Shown here: positions 1 to 6,835 of the stretch, piece after piece | How positions within the stretch are numbered: position 1 is the stretch's first letter | How the letters are laid out: every line of letters begins with the position of its first letter | Assembly (NCBI GenBank): GCA_964519995.1 | Contig: CAZFLY010000020.1 | Span: forward strand, 1 to 41,927 | From: CAZFLY01 sp964519995 | GTDB taxonomy: Bacteria; Planctomycetota; Phycisphaerae; Sedimentisphaerales; Anaerobacaceae | Direction: 5' to 3' | Length of the DNA: 41,927 nucleotides | Notes under the pieces: model-generated | Seen by the model: only the letters and a program-made list of their open reading frames with translations | What the model was told of the DNA's origin: nothing | Database searches by the model: none | Made by a program: the position numbers and the translations under genes

Positions 1-883
1 CTTTGCGAAGCTTGGCCATATCGGCCTGAGTAAAGTACTGATATTGATTTCGAATAGCCTCAGGCATCTCGATGTATTCGATTTTTGGTTCTTTGCCTAT
101 AGCTGCAAAAACCGCCTTTACCAGATCGTTCCATGTGCGAGCCTTTCCGGTTCCAATGTTAAACAGCCCGGCTTTCTTTGGATTATCCAGAAAGAACAGT
201 GTCATATCTACCGCATCCTTTACATAAATGAAATCCCTGAGTTGCTCTCCGTCGGCATATTCTGGCTTATACGATTTGAATAAACGTACCTTTTCCGTGG
301 TTTGTATCTGTTCAAATGCCTTTATAACAAAGCTTCGCATATCTGCCTTGTGGTACTCGTTGGGGCCGAATACGTTGAAGTATTTTAGCCCTACAATTCT
401 TTTCAGAAGGCCTGTCCGGCGTGCCCACAAATCAAAAATATGCTTGGAATAACCATATATATTCAAAGGTCTCAGTTCATCGATTTTGTCCTCATCATCG
501 CTAAATCCTGCTGACCCGTCTCCATACGTGGCTGCACTGGATGCATAAATGAAACGTATATTAGCCTTGGTAGCCCATTGAGCCAGCAGCTTGGAATACT
601 CGTAGTTGTTTTTGATAAGATAGGAAGCGTTGGTTTCTGTTGTGCTTGTACATGCCCCAAGATGAAAAATTGCTTCGATGCAAGCGGTCAGTTTATCCTC
701 GATAACCAATTCAAGGAAATCGTCCTTCTCGATATAATCAGCAAAGGATAGGTTCCGCAAGTTCTTCCACTTTTCGTCCGACCCCAACTCGTCGACAACA
801 AGAATGTCGCTAATTGCTCTTTTATTCAGTGCCGTAATCAATGCTGAGCCGATAAAGCCGGCTCCGCCGGTAACAACAATCAT
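1..883 (-). CDS. hldD: ADP-L-glycero-D-manno-heptose 6-epimerase (partial, 3' end cut by window edge)
   Basis: This is a short-chain dehydrogenase/epimerase that converts ADP-D-glycero- to ADP-L-glycero-manno-heptose for the LPS inner core, in the cytoplasm. The first residues form the NAD(P)-binding Rossmann motif (MIVVTGGAGFIGSAL). FHLGACTSTTE and YASSAATYG (catalytic Ser/Thr region) follow, then YGYSKHIFD with the catalytic Tyr-x3-Lys, LKYFNVFGPNE, and late LRDFIYVKD. These are HldD-type signatures rather than GalE. The frame is open for 294 codons to position 1. Typical family length is 310-330 aa, so only about 20-35 C-terminal residues are missing. The start is the ATG complementary to 881-883, directly before the Rossmann strand. 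It implies a heptose-containing LPS and hence an outer membrane. A generic NDP-sugar epimerase is a less likely alternative. Confidence 0.88.
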   Translation of the reverse strand, partial: MIVVTGGAGFIGSALITALNKRAISDILVVDELGSDEKWKNLRNLSFADYIEKDDFLELVIEDKLTACIEAIFHLGACTSTTETNASYLIKNNYEYSKLLAQWATKANIRFIYASSAATYGDGSAGFSDDEDKIDELRPLNIYGYSKHIFDLWARRTGLLKRIVGLKYFNVFGPNEYHKADMRSFVIKAFEQIQTTEKVRLFKSYKPEYADGEQLRDFIYVKDAVDMTLFFLDNPKKAGLFNIGTGKARTWNDLVKAVFAAIGKEPKIEYIEMPEAIRNQYQYFTQADMAKLRK

Positions 884-973
884 TGTACGAATCCCCTCAT
901 CTGACTATCAAGTTGGGGATAAGGTTAATCAGATGCCGTGTCGGTGTCAAATGTTTAGGGGAACAAAAGCGCA

Positions 974-999
974 CAAAAAAACCGCTTAGAAATAAGCGG
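974..999 (-). terminator. Rho-independent terminator reading on the minus strand
   Basis: A perfect 7-bp stem (982-988 with 993-999, loop GAAA on the plus strand) is preceded on the plus strand by a run of A. Read on the minus strand it is a GC-containing hairpin followed by seven or more T. No sizeable minus-strand gene lies directly upstream, so it probably ends a small RNA or the tiny ORF at 1029-1124. Confidence 0.55.
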
Positions 1000-1028
1000 C
1001 TAAAAGAGCTCCAAAAAACAGTATTCCA

Positions 1029-1124
1029 TTAGCACAAAGCAAGATAACTCGCAATGGCTAAAATCAAAATCCTTCTTTTAGTTATGATAAAAGGAATCCA
1101 CGTATTGTGATAAAATCTTATCAT
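1029..1124 (-). CDS. Possible small ORF, 31 aa, basic N terminus and hydrophobic C terminus
   Basis: An ATG at 1124 is directly preceded by a purine-rich AGGTAGGGGAG stretch that could serve as ribosome binding site. The frame runs 31 codons to a TAA, and a minus-strand terminator follows about 30 nt later. The peptide begins MIRFYHNTW, has a KRR cluster near residue 18 and then a hydrophobic stretch ending in Cys. I recognise no family. The ribosome-site/ORF/terminator arrangement is suggestive, but so short an ORF may be chance. A non-coding transcript over the same region is equally possible. Confidence 0.22.
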   Translation of the reverse strand: MIRFYHNTWIPFIITKRRILILAIASYLALC

Positions 1125-1294
1125 CTCCCCTACCTCTAAGCCAGACATCGAATTGCGTTTGGCTAAGTTGGCATAATTATAATCGAAAATACAGTATTAA
1201 TGCAAGGAAAATCACCTATGGCACAAGATATGCCTTTGTAAATAAAGCACTTACACGAAATAGATGTGCGATTTTTTCTCTTTAACACAGCATA

Positions 1295-1390
1295 CCAGAC
1301 CACCTAAAATGTGGTCTGGAAAATCCCCATACTGTGAAAGTCGTATCAGTCGGAACTCACTGTTTCAGATAGTCTAAATCAATCTGAAAC
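1295..1390. other. Two strong hairpins in a gene-free spacer (884-1598)
   Basis: Within the 715-bp gap between hldD and tatA there is a perfect 9-bp inverted repeat (1295-1303 / 1311-1319) and another (1362-1370 / 1382-1390). A weaker one of about 10 bp lies near 1135-1167. With the minus-strand terminator at 974-999 they suggest a structured minus-strand transcript. I could not match it to a known RNA family. Confidence 0.35.
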
Positions 1391-1538
1391 ATGGCTTAAG
1401 CCTTTCTGACGGTGGTCGGTTTTGCAGCAGAAATCAAGGAGTGCTTGGCACGTATTTTGCCGCTTTATTTTCCTATGCCAAATTAAACCAATCTTGCGTT
1501 CAGTGGCATAATATAGATTTCTGATAGATTGCCGCTTG

Positions 1539-1568
1539 TTGACAGGGAAGTTGGGGTGGTGTTATAAT
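1539..1568 (+). promoter_or_regulatory. Consensus sigma70-type promoter of tatAC
   Basis: Perfect TTGACA (1539-1544) and perfect TATAAT (1563-1568) are separated by 18 nt. The expected start of transcription is near 1575, leaving a leader of about 24 nt before the tatA ATG. Both boxes match consensus exactly, so strong constitutive expression is inferred. Confidence 0.8.
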
Positions 1569-1598
1569 TTTGTTGCAAAACAAGTTAAGGAGATCAAG

Positions 1599-1868
1599 AT
1601 GGCTGGAAATTTCCAATGTCTGGGATTTTGGACGCCTGGACCGCTTGAGTTGATTATCATCCTCATTGTTGCGGTGCTGATTTTCGGCAGACGGCTACCT
1701 GAAATCGCCCGAAGTATTGGCAAAAGCCTCACTGAGTTTAAGAAAGGCATCCACGAGGCCGAAGAAACTAAAGACAAGCTGGAAGATGATGTAAGGCAAC
1801 TCAGAGATGACGTAGTGAACGAGACCAAAGACGCCGCTGGCCTAAACGATTCCGACAACAAAAGCTAA
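1599..1868 (+). CDS. tatA: Sec-independent (twin-arginine) translocase subunit TatA
   Basis: Small single-span membrane protein that forms the channel-forming oligomer of the Tat pathway for folded proteins. The 89-aa product has one N-terminal transmembrane helix (LELIIILIVAVLIFGRRLPE, about residues 17-36), the FGRRLPE hinge and an amphipathic helix (ARSIGKSLTEFKKG), followed by a charged acidic tail, in the standard TatA/TatE/TatB layout. An upstream in-frame start exists at 1536, but ATG 1599 is preceded by an AAGGAG ribosome site (1587-1592) and lies downstream of the mapped -10 box, so it is chosen. tatC follows 44 nt later. The residue before the hinge marks it as TatA-like, but a TatB role cannot be excluded because no second copy is in view. 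Confidence 0.93.
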   Translation: MAGNFQCLGFWTPGPLELIIILIVAVLIFGRRLPEIARSIGKSLTEFKKGIHEAEETKDKLEDDVRQLRDDVVNETKDAAGLNDSDNKS

Positions 1869-1912
1869 TCGGTGTATAGCCGGACTCTTCAGATTCCACC
1901 CTACAAATTGAG

Positions 1913-2671
1913 ATGCGCGATGCGAAAAAGAAATTCGACCCCGCGGAAACCACCATGAGCCTAGGCGACCACCTTGAGGAGCTGCGTACAAGACTCATTC
2001 GCGCATTGATTGGCATTGTATTTGGCCTTGTGATCTGCCTTTTCTTCGCCTCGAAAATAATAGCCTTTATAGAAAAACCTTATATAGACGTTATGGGCGA
2101 ACAGGCCCGCCTGCAAACGCTTGCTCCTGCCGATGGATTCATAAGCTATGTAAAAATTGCCTTAATTTCAGGTCTTATTCTCTCTTCACCATGGGTCTTT
2201 TATCATCTGTGGCTTTTTGTTGCTGCAGGACTTCACCACCATGAAAGACGCTATGTGTATTACGCTGTTCCTTTCTCCACGATACTGTTTGTTACAGGCG
2301 CACTTTTTTTTATTTTTGTAGTGGCTCCGATTACTCTCGGCTTTCTTGTAAAGTTCAACCAGAAAGTGCTCGGTGTGCAGTCTAACTTTACTTTTGCCAA
2401 TTACGTATCTTTCGTAACAATGTTAATGCTGGTCTTTGGCGTTGCCTTTCAGACTCCAATAGCAATCTTTTTTTTGAACAGGACAGGTCTTGTCTCAATT
2501 GATTCTCTGAGAAAATCAAGAAAATACGTGTTGCTGGGCATATTTATTGTGGCGGCTATGGTCACACCGCCAGATGTGATATCCCAGGTAACCCTGGCGA
2601 TCCCTCTTTATTTTCTTTTTGAACTGGGAATTTTGCTAAGTTACTTTGCGAGCCGGAAGGAACGATCATAG
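1913..2671 (+). CDS. tatC: Sec-independent protein translocase TatC
   Basis: Polytopic inner-membrane receptor for twin-arginine signal peptides. The 252-aa sequence has the usual six hydrophobic segments. The N-terminal cytoplasmic signature SLGDHLEELRTRL is where the conserved Glu contacts the signal peptide, and the loop before TM2 carries the expected aromatic/Pro pattern (SSPWVFYHLW). Length matches the family (about 240-260 aa). It lies 44 nt after tatA in the same direction and presumably shares the promoter at 1539-1568. No good ribosome site is visible for ATG 1913. ATG 1955, right at MSLGDHLEE, is a possible alternative that would remove 14 charged residues. It converges with the receiver gene ending at 2718. 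Confidence 0.93.
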   Translation: MRDAKKKFDPAETTMSLGDHLEELRTRLIRALIGIVFGLVICLFFASKIIAFIEKPYIDVMGEQARLQTLAPADGFISYVKIALISGLILSSPWVFYHLWLFVAAGLHHHERRYVYYAVPFSTILFVTGALFFIFVVAPITLGFLVKFNQKVLGVQSNFTFANYVSFVTMLMLVFGVAFQTPIAIFFLNRTGLVSIDSLRKSRKYVLLGIFIVAAMVTPPDVISQVTLAIPLYFLFELGILLSYFASRKERS

Positions 2672-2717
2672 AAATGACCAAGAAGGACGTGACGGTATCA
2701 ACTCCAAATTCGGATAG

Positions 2718-3143
2718 CTAACGATACCTCCCATTAGGCAATTCACTTAACGACCAATACGAGTAGATTGTTTTAATCTTTTCAATAAACTTATGATGAA
2801 CGGCAGACTTTACTATATAGCCAGCAGCACCAAGATCGAAGTTTTTATTCACATCCTGCTGTTCACTGAAATCGGCGAGTATTAAAACAGGAATCGCTTT
2901 CAATTGCTCGTCTATTTTCAGAATTCTCAACAGGTCCATGCCGTTGATCCTTGGCGTATTTAGATCGAGCAGGATAAGGGATGGTATTCCCTGGCCAGTG
3001 TCTTTCAGATATTCCAGGGCCTGCTTACCATTTGTCACATGAACTAGAGGATTTCGCACACCCAGCTCTTTTAGCGCATGCCGGACCATCATTACGTCTA
3101 TCTTACGACTCTCCACAAGCAGTAATGGCTCTGTCTCTCGCAT
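2718..3143 (-). CDS. Stand-alone receiver-domain protein (Rcp1-like) with altered active site
   Basis: A 141-aa single REC domain without output domain. The phospho-acceptor Asp is present (LILLDLNTP, D60), as are the beta5 Lys (AGYIVKSA) and the C-terminal YSYWSLSELP typical of the Rcp1/CheY-like subfamily also found at 39414 and 39847. Two positions are unusual. The acidic pair that binds Mg2+ reads VESRKID instead of VEDDxxD, and the conserved Thr/Ser at the end of beta4 is Ala (VLILADF instead of VVVLTTS). Phosphorylation-dependent switching may therefore be weakened. The start is ATG 3143. An upstream extension to 3230 adds low-complexity residues unlike the family. It lies 418 nt downstream of the FixJ-like gene on the same strand. 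Confidence 0.85.
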   Translation of the reverse strand: MRETEPLLLVESRKIDVMMVRHALKELGVRNPLVHVTNGKQALEYLKDTGQGIPSLILLDLNTPRINGMDLLRILKIDEQLKAIPVLILADFSEQQDVNKNFDLGAAGYIVKSAVHHKFIEKIKTIYSYWSLSELPNGRYR

Positions 3144-3561
3144 TGCTAAGCCTGGTGTTTTCCTTATTCTTGATGGCTGTGGTGCCCTGGACGATACTGC
3201 TGTCCAAAGTCCTGCGGGCTCTGACAGCACCTTTGCAGTTTCATTCGGACAGCAGTACTATCCCACAGAACTTAGAGTACCACCTGTTTCACAATGTTTC
3301 GCGTCAGAGGGCCACTTCATTTTCTACGAAAGCGGTGGTACAGTCCAATACAGGCTAACTACTTTCTGTTTTACGCTGATAACACAACCTTTGTCTCTAT
3401 CCATGCTGATTGCGAAAATCCACACCGATACCATAGTTGACCTTCAACTATAGAATCGTCCTTGCGGCCAATTGCGCTAATAAGAAGTGTTCTCACTGAA
3501 ACCAGTCTTTTCCCAGTACGAGCGATATGGAACTGGTGATTATCTTGCTCAGGCCAGTGTT
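3144..3561. other. Gene-free spacer with an 11-bp inverted repeat
   Basis: No credible gene is seen between the receiver gene and the FixJ-like regulator. The stretch contains a perfect inverted repeat (3195-3205 / 3247-3257), upstream of the receiver gene on the minus strand, which could be an operator or mRNA hairpin. Nothing else was recognised. Confidence 0.35.
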
Positions 3562-4179
3562 TTACTGGGTCTGCTGGGTGTTGAGAGTGAATCTCACGAG
3601 TTCAACGACGGAATCAACTCTCATTTTCTCAAGAATATTGGCACGATGAAAATCAACTGTCTTCTGGTTGATTCCGAGTTCATAAGCGATTACTTTATTG
3701 GGTTTGCCAGTTACTAACAAGTCCATGATCTGCCGTTCTCGTTGTGTCAGTTGTGATAATTTTGTTTCGACGTCAGTTCTCTTGGCGCGTTCGCGTTGGG
3801 CTTGTGCATTATAGTCAATGGCTCGTTGCACGCTATCCAGTAGAACTTGGTCTCTAAATGGTTTCTCGATGAAATCGAACGCACCGGCTTTCATAGCCTG
3901 AACGGCCATTGGCACATCAGAATGGCCTGTAATTATGATTATGGGCAGGTCCACACACATTTGGCGCACCTCGGATTGCAGTTCCAGTCCGCTCATACCT
4001 GTCATTCGCACATCCAGGATAAGGCAACCAGGTTTGGCAGGATCATAGGCTTCCAGAAAATCATGCGCATTATGAAAAGTCTCCACATTTAGACCAATCT
4101 CCTCGATTAGCAATCGTAGAGACCGGCATATAGCTTCGTCATCATCCACTACAAACACAGTGGGGCTTATGCTGTCCAT
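3562..4179 (-). CDS. FixJ-family response regulator (REC + LuxR-type HTH)
   Basis: Transcriptional regulator of 205 aa. Residues 5-120 are a receiver with VFVVDDDEAI (acid pocket), LILDVRMTGMSG (D56), IIIITGHSD (Thr switch), GAFDFIEKPF (Lys) and the FixJ-type PMAVQAMKAGA helix. Residues 140-200 are a GerE/LuxR helix-turn-helix (LTQRERQIMDLLVTGKPNKVIA...KTVDFHRANI). Start ATG 4179 has an excellent AAGGAAGGAG ribosome site. Longer in-frame extensions are just the sequence encoding the kinase tail. It overlaps the 3' end of the upstream sensor kinase by 38 nt, so the two are translationally coupled and almost certainly partners. Homologues regulate oxygen- or respiration-related genes, but the target here is unknown. 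Confidence 0.93.
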   Translation of the reverse strand: MDSISPTVFVVDDDEAICRSLRLLIEEIGLNVETFHNAHDFLEAYDPAKPGCLILDVRMTGMSGLELQSEVRQMCVDLPIIIITGHSDVPMAVQAMKAGAFDFIEKPFRDQVLLDSVQRAIDYNAQAQRERAKRTDVETKLSQLTQRERQIMDLLVTGKPNKVIAYELGINQKTVDFHRANILEKMRVDSVVELVRFTLNTQQTQ

Positions 4180-6214
4180 ATTGGACTCCTTCCTTTGGTA
4201 ATGTAAATCTGAACGTAGCGCCAGACCCATTGCCTGACTCTGCCCAGATCTGGCCACCATGGGCCTCAACAATTCTTCGACTAAGAGACAGACCTACTCC
4301 AAGCCCTTGATCCTTCGTGGTATAAAAGGAGTCGAAAATTCTATCACAGGTCTCTGGCAAAAGGCCCTTACCCGTATCATTGACTGCAAGTTCAATTGTG
4401 TCATTTTCTTTACTCGATGTTGAGATAGTGACTTCTCGCCGGTCAGCTTCGCTGTCAGTAATCGCTTCAAAGGCATTTTTGACCAGATTTAGAATAACTT
4501 GCTGGATCTCAACTCTATCGGCCTCCACTGGCCTGATATCATCAGCAAGTTCGCAATGAATCGTGATATTTTTTTGTCGTGCCTCAGCCTTCACCATTGC
4601 GATAGCCTCTCCGACGATATTGTTAATATCAACCGTTGATCGACAAGGTTCACGTTTAGCTACGAGGCTTCTGATACGTCGGATGATGTCACCTGCTCGC
4701 TCGGCCTGCACAGCGATCTGCTCCACAGCAGATCGAATCTTATCAGGTTCGATATTGTCTCTTTGTATCATTCTCACACATCCGTTTGAGTAATTCAGGA
4801 TCGCACATAAGGGCTGGTTGAGCTCGTGCGCTAATCCTGAGGCCATTTCGCCGATAGTGTTTATATGCCAGGCCCGGGTCAGTTCAGCCAGATGTTGTTG
4901 TGACTCTTTTTCTGCCAACTTGCGTTCGCTTATGTCAGTCACTATTCCAAGGACGGCATTTTCTCCCTCATACCGTATCACTTTTGGTGTAATTATCGCC
5001 TCAATTCTTCTCCCCTCTTTTGTGAGGAGCGTAATTTCATGAGGAGCAATATCCTCACCATTCATATGTCGGAAGAAGTTTGCTTTCACTAACTCTTTAA
5101 ATTCTGGCGCTTGCAGGCTAAGAAAATTGAAGCCTTGGGAGTAAAATTCCTCTCGCTTATAACCCATGATCTCTTCACACCTTCTGTTTGCGTACACTAC
5201 CCTCCCACCCTTATTGATGAAGATCATGTTGGGAGATTGTTCAGCAAGGTTTCTGAATTTCTCCTCAGACTCACGCAGCGCTTGTTCGGCACGTTTATTC
5301 ATGGTAATGTCACGGATGAATGCGATCACCGCTGTAATCTCGCCTGATGCACCTCGTACGGGTGAGAAATACACGTCGTTCCAGAAGTCTCCACCAGGTA
5401 CGTGGGTCAGACATTCATCATGCAGCGGTTCGCCTTTCTCAAAGACACATTGAATAGCGGCGAGTCTTCTGCTCGCGTCGTCAGGTGGAAAAATGTCTGA
5501 AAGTGACATACCTACTACGTCTTTGCTTCGAAAGCCATAGCGGTCTTCAATTTCTGATGGTGTCCAAATAGATTTATGCTTGCCCTGTCGGTCAAAAAGA
5601 ATAATTATCGTCTCATTGAGGGAGGACAGGATTCCTTCAAGCCGTCCCTCACTCTGTCTCAATGCCTCTTCTGTACGTTTCCGCTCAGTAATCTCTTGCC
5701 TAAGTGAATTATTAGCATTGAGCAACTCCGCTGTGCGTTTCTGCACAAGTTCCTCAAGATGCTGGTGGTGTTTCGTTAGCTCTTCCTCGGCCCGCTTGCG
5801 GTCGGTGATATCTCTTGCAATGCCGAACACGCCGACAATCTGGCCGTCTTCATTTTTTAATGGTTCGTTTTTGAAACCACAGGTTCTTCCATTTGTGAAA
5901 GTCAAATCATATTCAGGGCTTTCTCCATTCAAAGTTCTCTGGTACGCGTCGAGTGCAATTTGCTGACTTTCTTTCGTAAACAAAGGTAGAAAGGGCTTGC
6001 CTATGATATCTTTTAATGGCACGCCAGTTATTACTTCACTCATTCTATTGGCATAGGTTACGTTGCCTCGCGAATCTGCTTCATAGGCAATATCACATAA
6101 GTTTTCCAAAAAGTCTCTGAACAATTCCCCGCTCTGCTGGAATACAGATATGTTCTCTTTGCCAGGTTTTTGAAGGTGTTGGCTATGTTCCTGTTCTTCG
6201 CGTTCTTTTCTCAT
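4142..6214 (-). CDS. FixL-like multi-PAS sensor histidine kinase (soluble)
   Basis: Cytoplasmic sensor kinase of 690 aa without transmembrane segments. There are three PAS/PAC modules (about 30-142, 185-310, 315-435; PAC ends ARDITDRKRAEE, IRDITMNKRAE, VTDISERKLAE), the first two separated by a coiled coil (about 140-185). A FixL-type HisKA follows (GLAHELNQPLCAILNY, H463), then a HATPase with N box NLVKNAFEAI, G1 box NDTGKGL and G2 box GLGVGLSLSRRIVEAHGG. All kinase motifs are intact. Its tail overlaps the FixJ-like regulator by 38 nt. FixL senses O2 through a PAS heme, but I cannot identify the proximal His with confidence, so the ligand is unknown. Start ATG 6214 was chosen as the first in-frame Met. 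Confidence 0.92.
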   Translation of the reverse strand: MRKEREEQEHSQHLQKPGKENISVFQQSGELFRDFLENLCDIAYEADSRGNVTYANRMSEVITGVPLKDIIGKPFLPLFTKESQQIALDAYQRTLNGESPEYDLTFTNGRTCGFKNEPLKNEDGQIVGVFGIARDITDRKRAEEELTKHHQHLEELVQKRTAELLNANNSLRQEITERKRTEEALRQSEGRLEGILSSLNETIIILFDRQGKHKSIWTPSEIEDRYGFRSKDVVGMSLSDIFPPDDASRRLAAIQCVFEKGEPLHDECLTHVPGGDFWNDVYFSPVRGASGEITAVIAFIRDITMNKRAEQALRESEEKFRNLAEQSPNMIFINKGGRVVYANRRCEEIMGYKREEFYSQGFNFLSLQAPEFKELVKANFFRHMNGEDIAPHEITLLTKEGRRIEAIITPKVIRYEGENAVLGIVTDISERKLAEKESQQHLAELTRAWHINTIGEMASGLAHELNQPLCAILNYSNGCVRMIQRDNIEPDKIRSAVEQIAVQAERAGDIIRRIRSLVAKREPCRSTVDINNIVGEAIAMVKAEARQKNITIHCELADDIRPVEADRVEIQQVILNLVKNAFEAITDSEADRREVTISTSSKENDTIELAVNDTGKGLLPETCDRIFDSFYTTKDQGLGVGLSLSRRIVEAHGGQIWAESGNGSGATFRFTLPKEGVQYGQHKPHCVCSG

Positions 6215-6720
6215 GGATTTGCAATCCTTTGTTTAGGCAGTCCGTGATAAGAATATCCAGGCCCTATGCAAACACCCTTCCCATGGAATTGCCGAAATCC
6301 CCATAGTAGTCCTCTGTCAGCCACATTGAAACCTTGTAAAAAAGCGACCTATCCGCTTCCAGATGTTATTATCGAGACAACAGGGCCTAACTTAACCGCC
6401 TTCTATCGAAGGAAGTGGAAAAATGCCACGTAGAATCGCATAGCCAGACTTCCTCCGCGACCAGTCATCGGCAAACCATGTTATGGGAATTTCCTAAATA
6501 GTGAGTATGTTTAAAGGTATATGTTTTCAGTTTAAGTCTTTGCTTCAGATGGACTTAGCAAAAATGTAGAAAATACAGGCCCCCTATAAAATAGCAAACC
6601 TTTCTGCCTTAGCCAAGTAGAAGTCTATGAAGAGAGCATTATGGTAGAGTTCAGACTAAAGTGAAAAGGTATGCCAGCCGATAAAATAGAGAGTCAATGA
6701 TAAGATAAAATTTTTCTCCC
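6215..6720. other. Gene-free spacer upstream of the sensor kinase
   Basis: About 500 bp without a credible gene on either strand. It must contain the promoter of the FixL/FixJ-like operon on the minus strand, but no convincing box pair was found. A plus-strand terminator lies at its end (6726-6767), so a short plus-strand RNA may originate here. Confidence 0.3.
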
Positions 6721-6725
6721 CTCCG

Positions 6726-6767
6726 GAAAACATCGAGTGGCACTTGTTGCTCGATGTTTTCTTTTTT
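6726..6767 (+). terminator. Strong intrinsic terminator, plus orientation
   Basis: A perfect 12-bp stem (6726-6737 with 6750-6761, 12-nt loop) is followed at once by six T on the plus strand. No plus-strand gene precedes it, and in the minus direction (downstream of secA) the T tract is weak. It may act as a bidirectional terminator for secA or end an unannotated plus-strand RNA. Confidence 0.75.
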
Positions 6768-6770
6768 CAC

Positions 6771-6833
6771 AGTTCATTGTTGTTGGTTCAGAGTTCATCG
6801 ACGAACAGCGAACTATGAACAATGAACTCTAAA
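6771..6833. repeat. Degenerate heptad array, 9 units, directly downstream of secA
   Basis: Read from 6771, consecutive 7-mers are AGTTCAT, TGTTGTT, GGTTCAG, AGTTCAT, CGACGAA, CAGCGAA, CTATGAA, CAATGAA, CTCTAAA. The first half carries TTC and the second GAA in register, so the array folds on itself; its ends form a perfect 11-bp inverted repeat (6771-6781 / 6818-6828). It touches the secA stop codon. Confidence 0.75.
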
Positions 6834-6835
6834 AT

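Noticed and set aside
1536..1868. Longer TatA starting at 1536
   Set aside because: That start lies upstream of the -10 box; the 1599 ATG has a good ribosome site and fits family length.
4142..6214. Heme-based oxygen sensor (true FixL)
   Set aside because: Kinase and partner are FixL/FixJ-like, but the proximal heme His in a PAS domain could not be identified, so ligand and symbols fixL/fixJ are not assigned.
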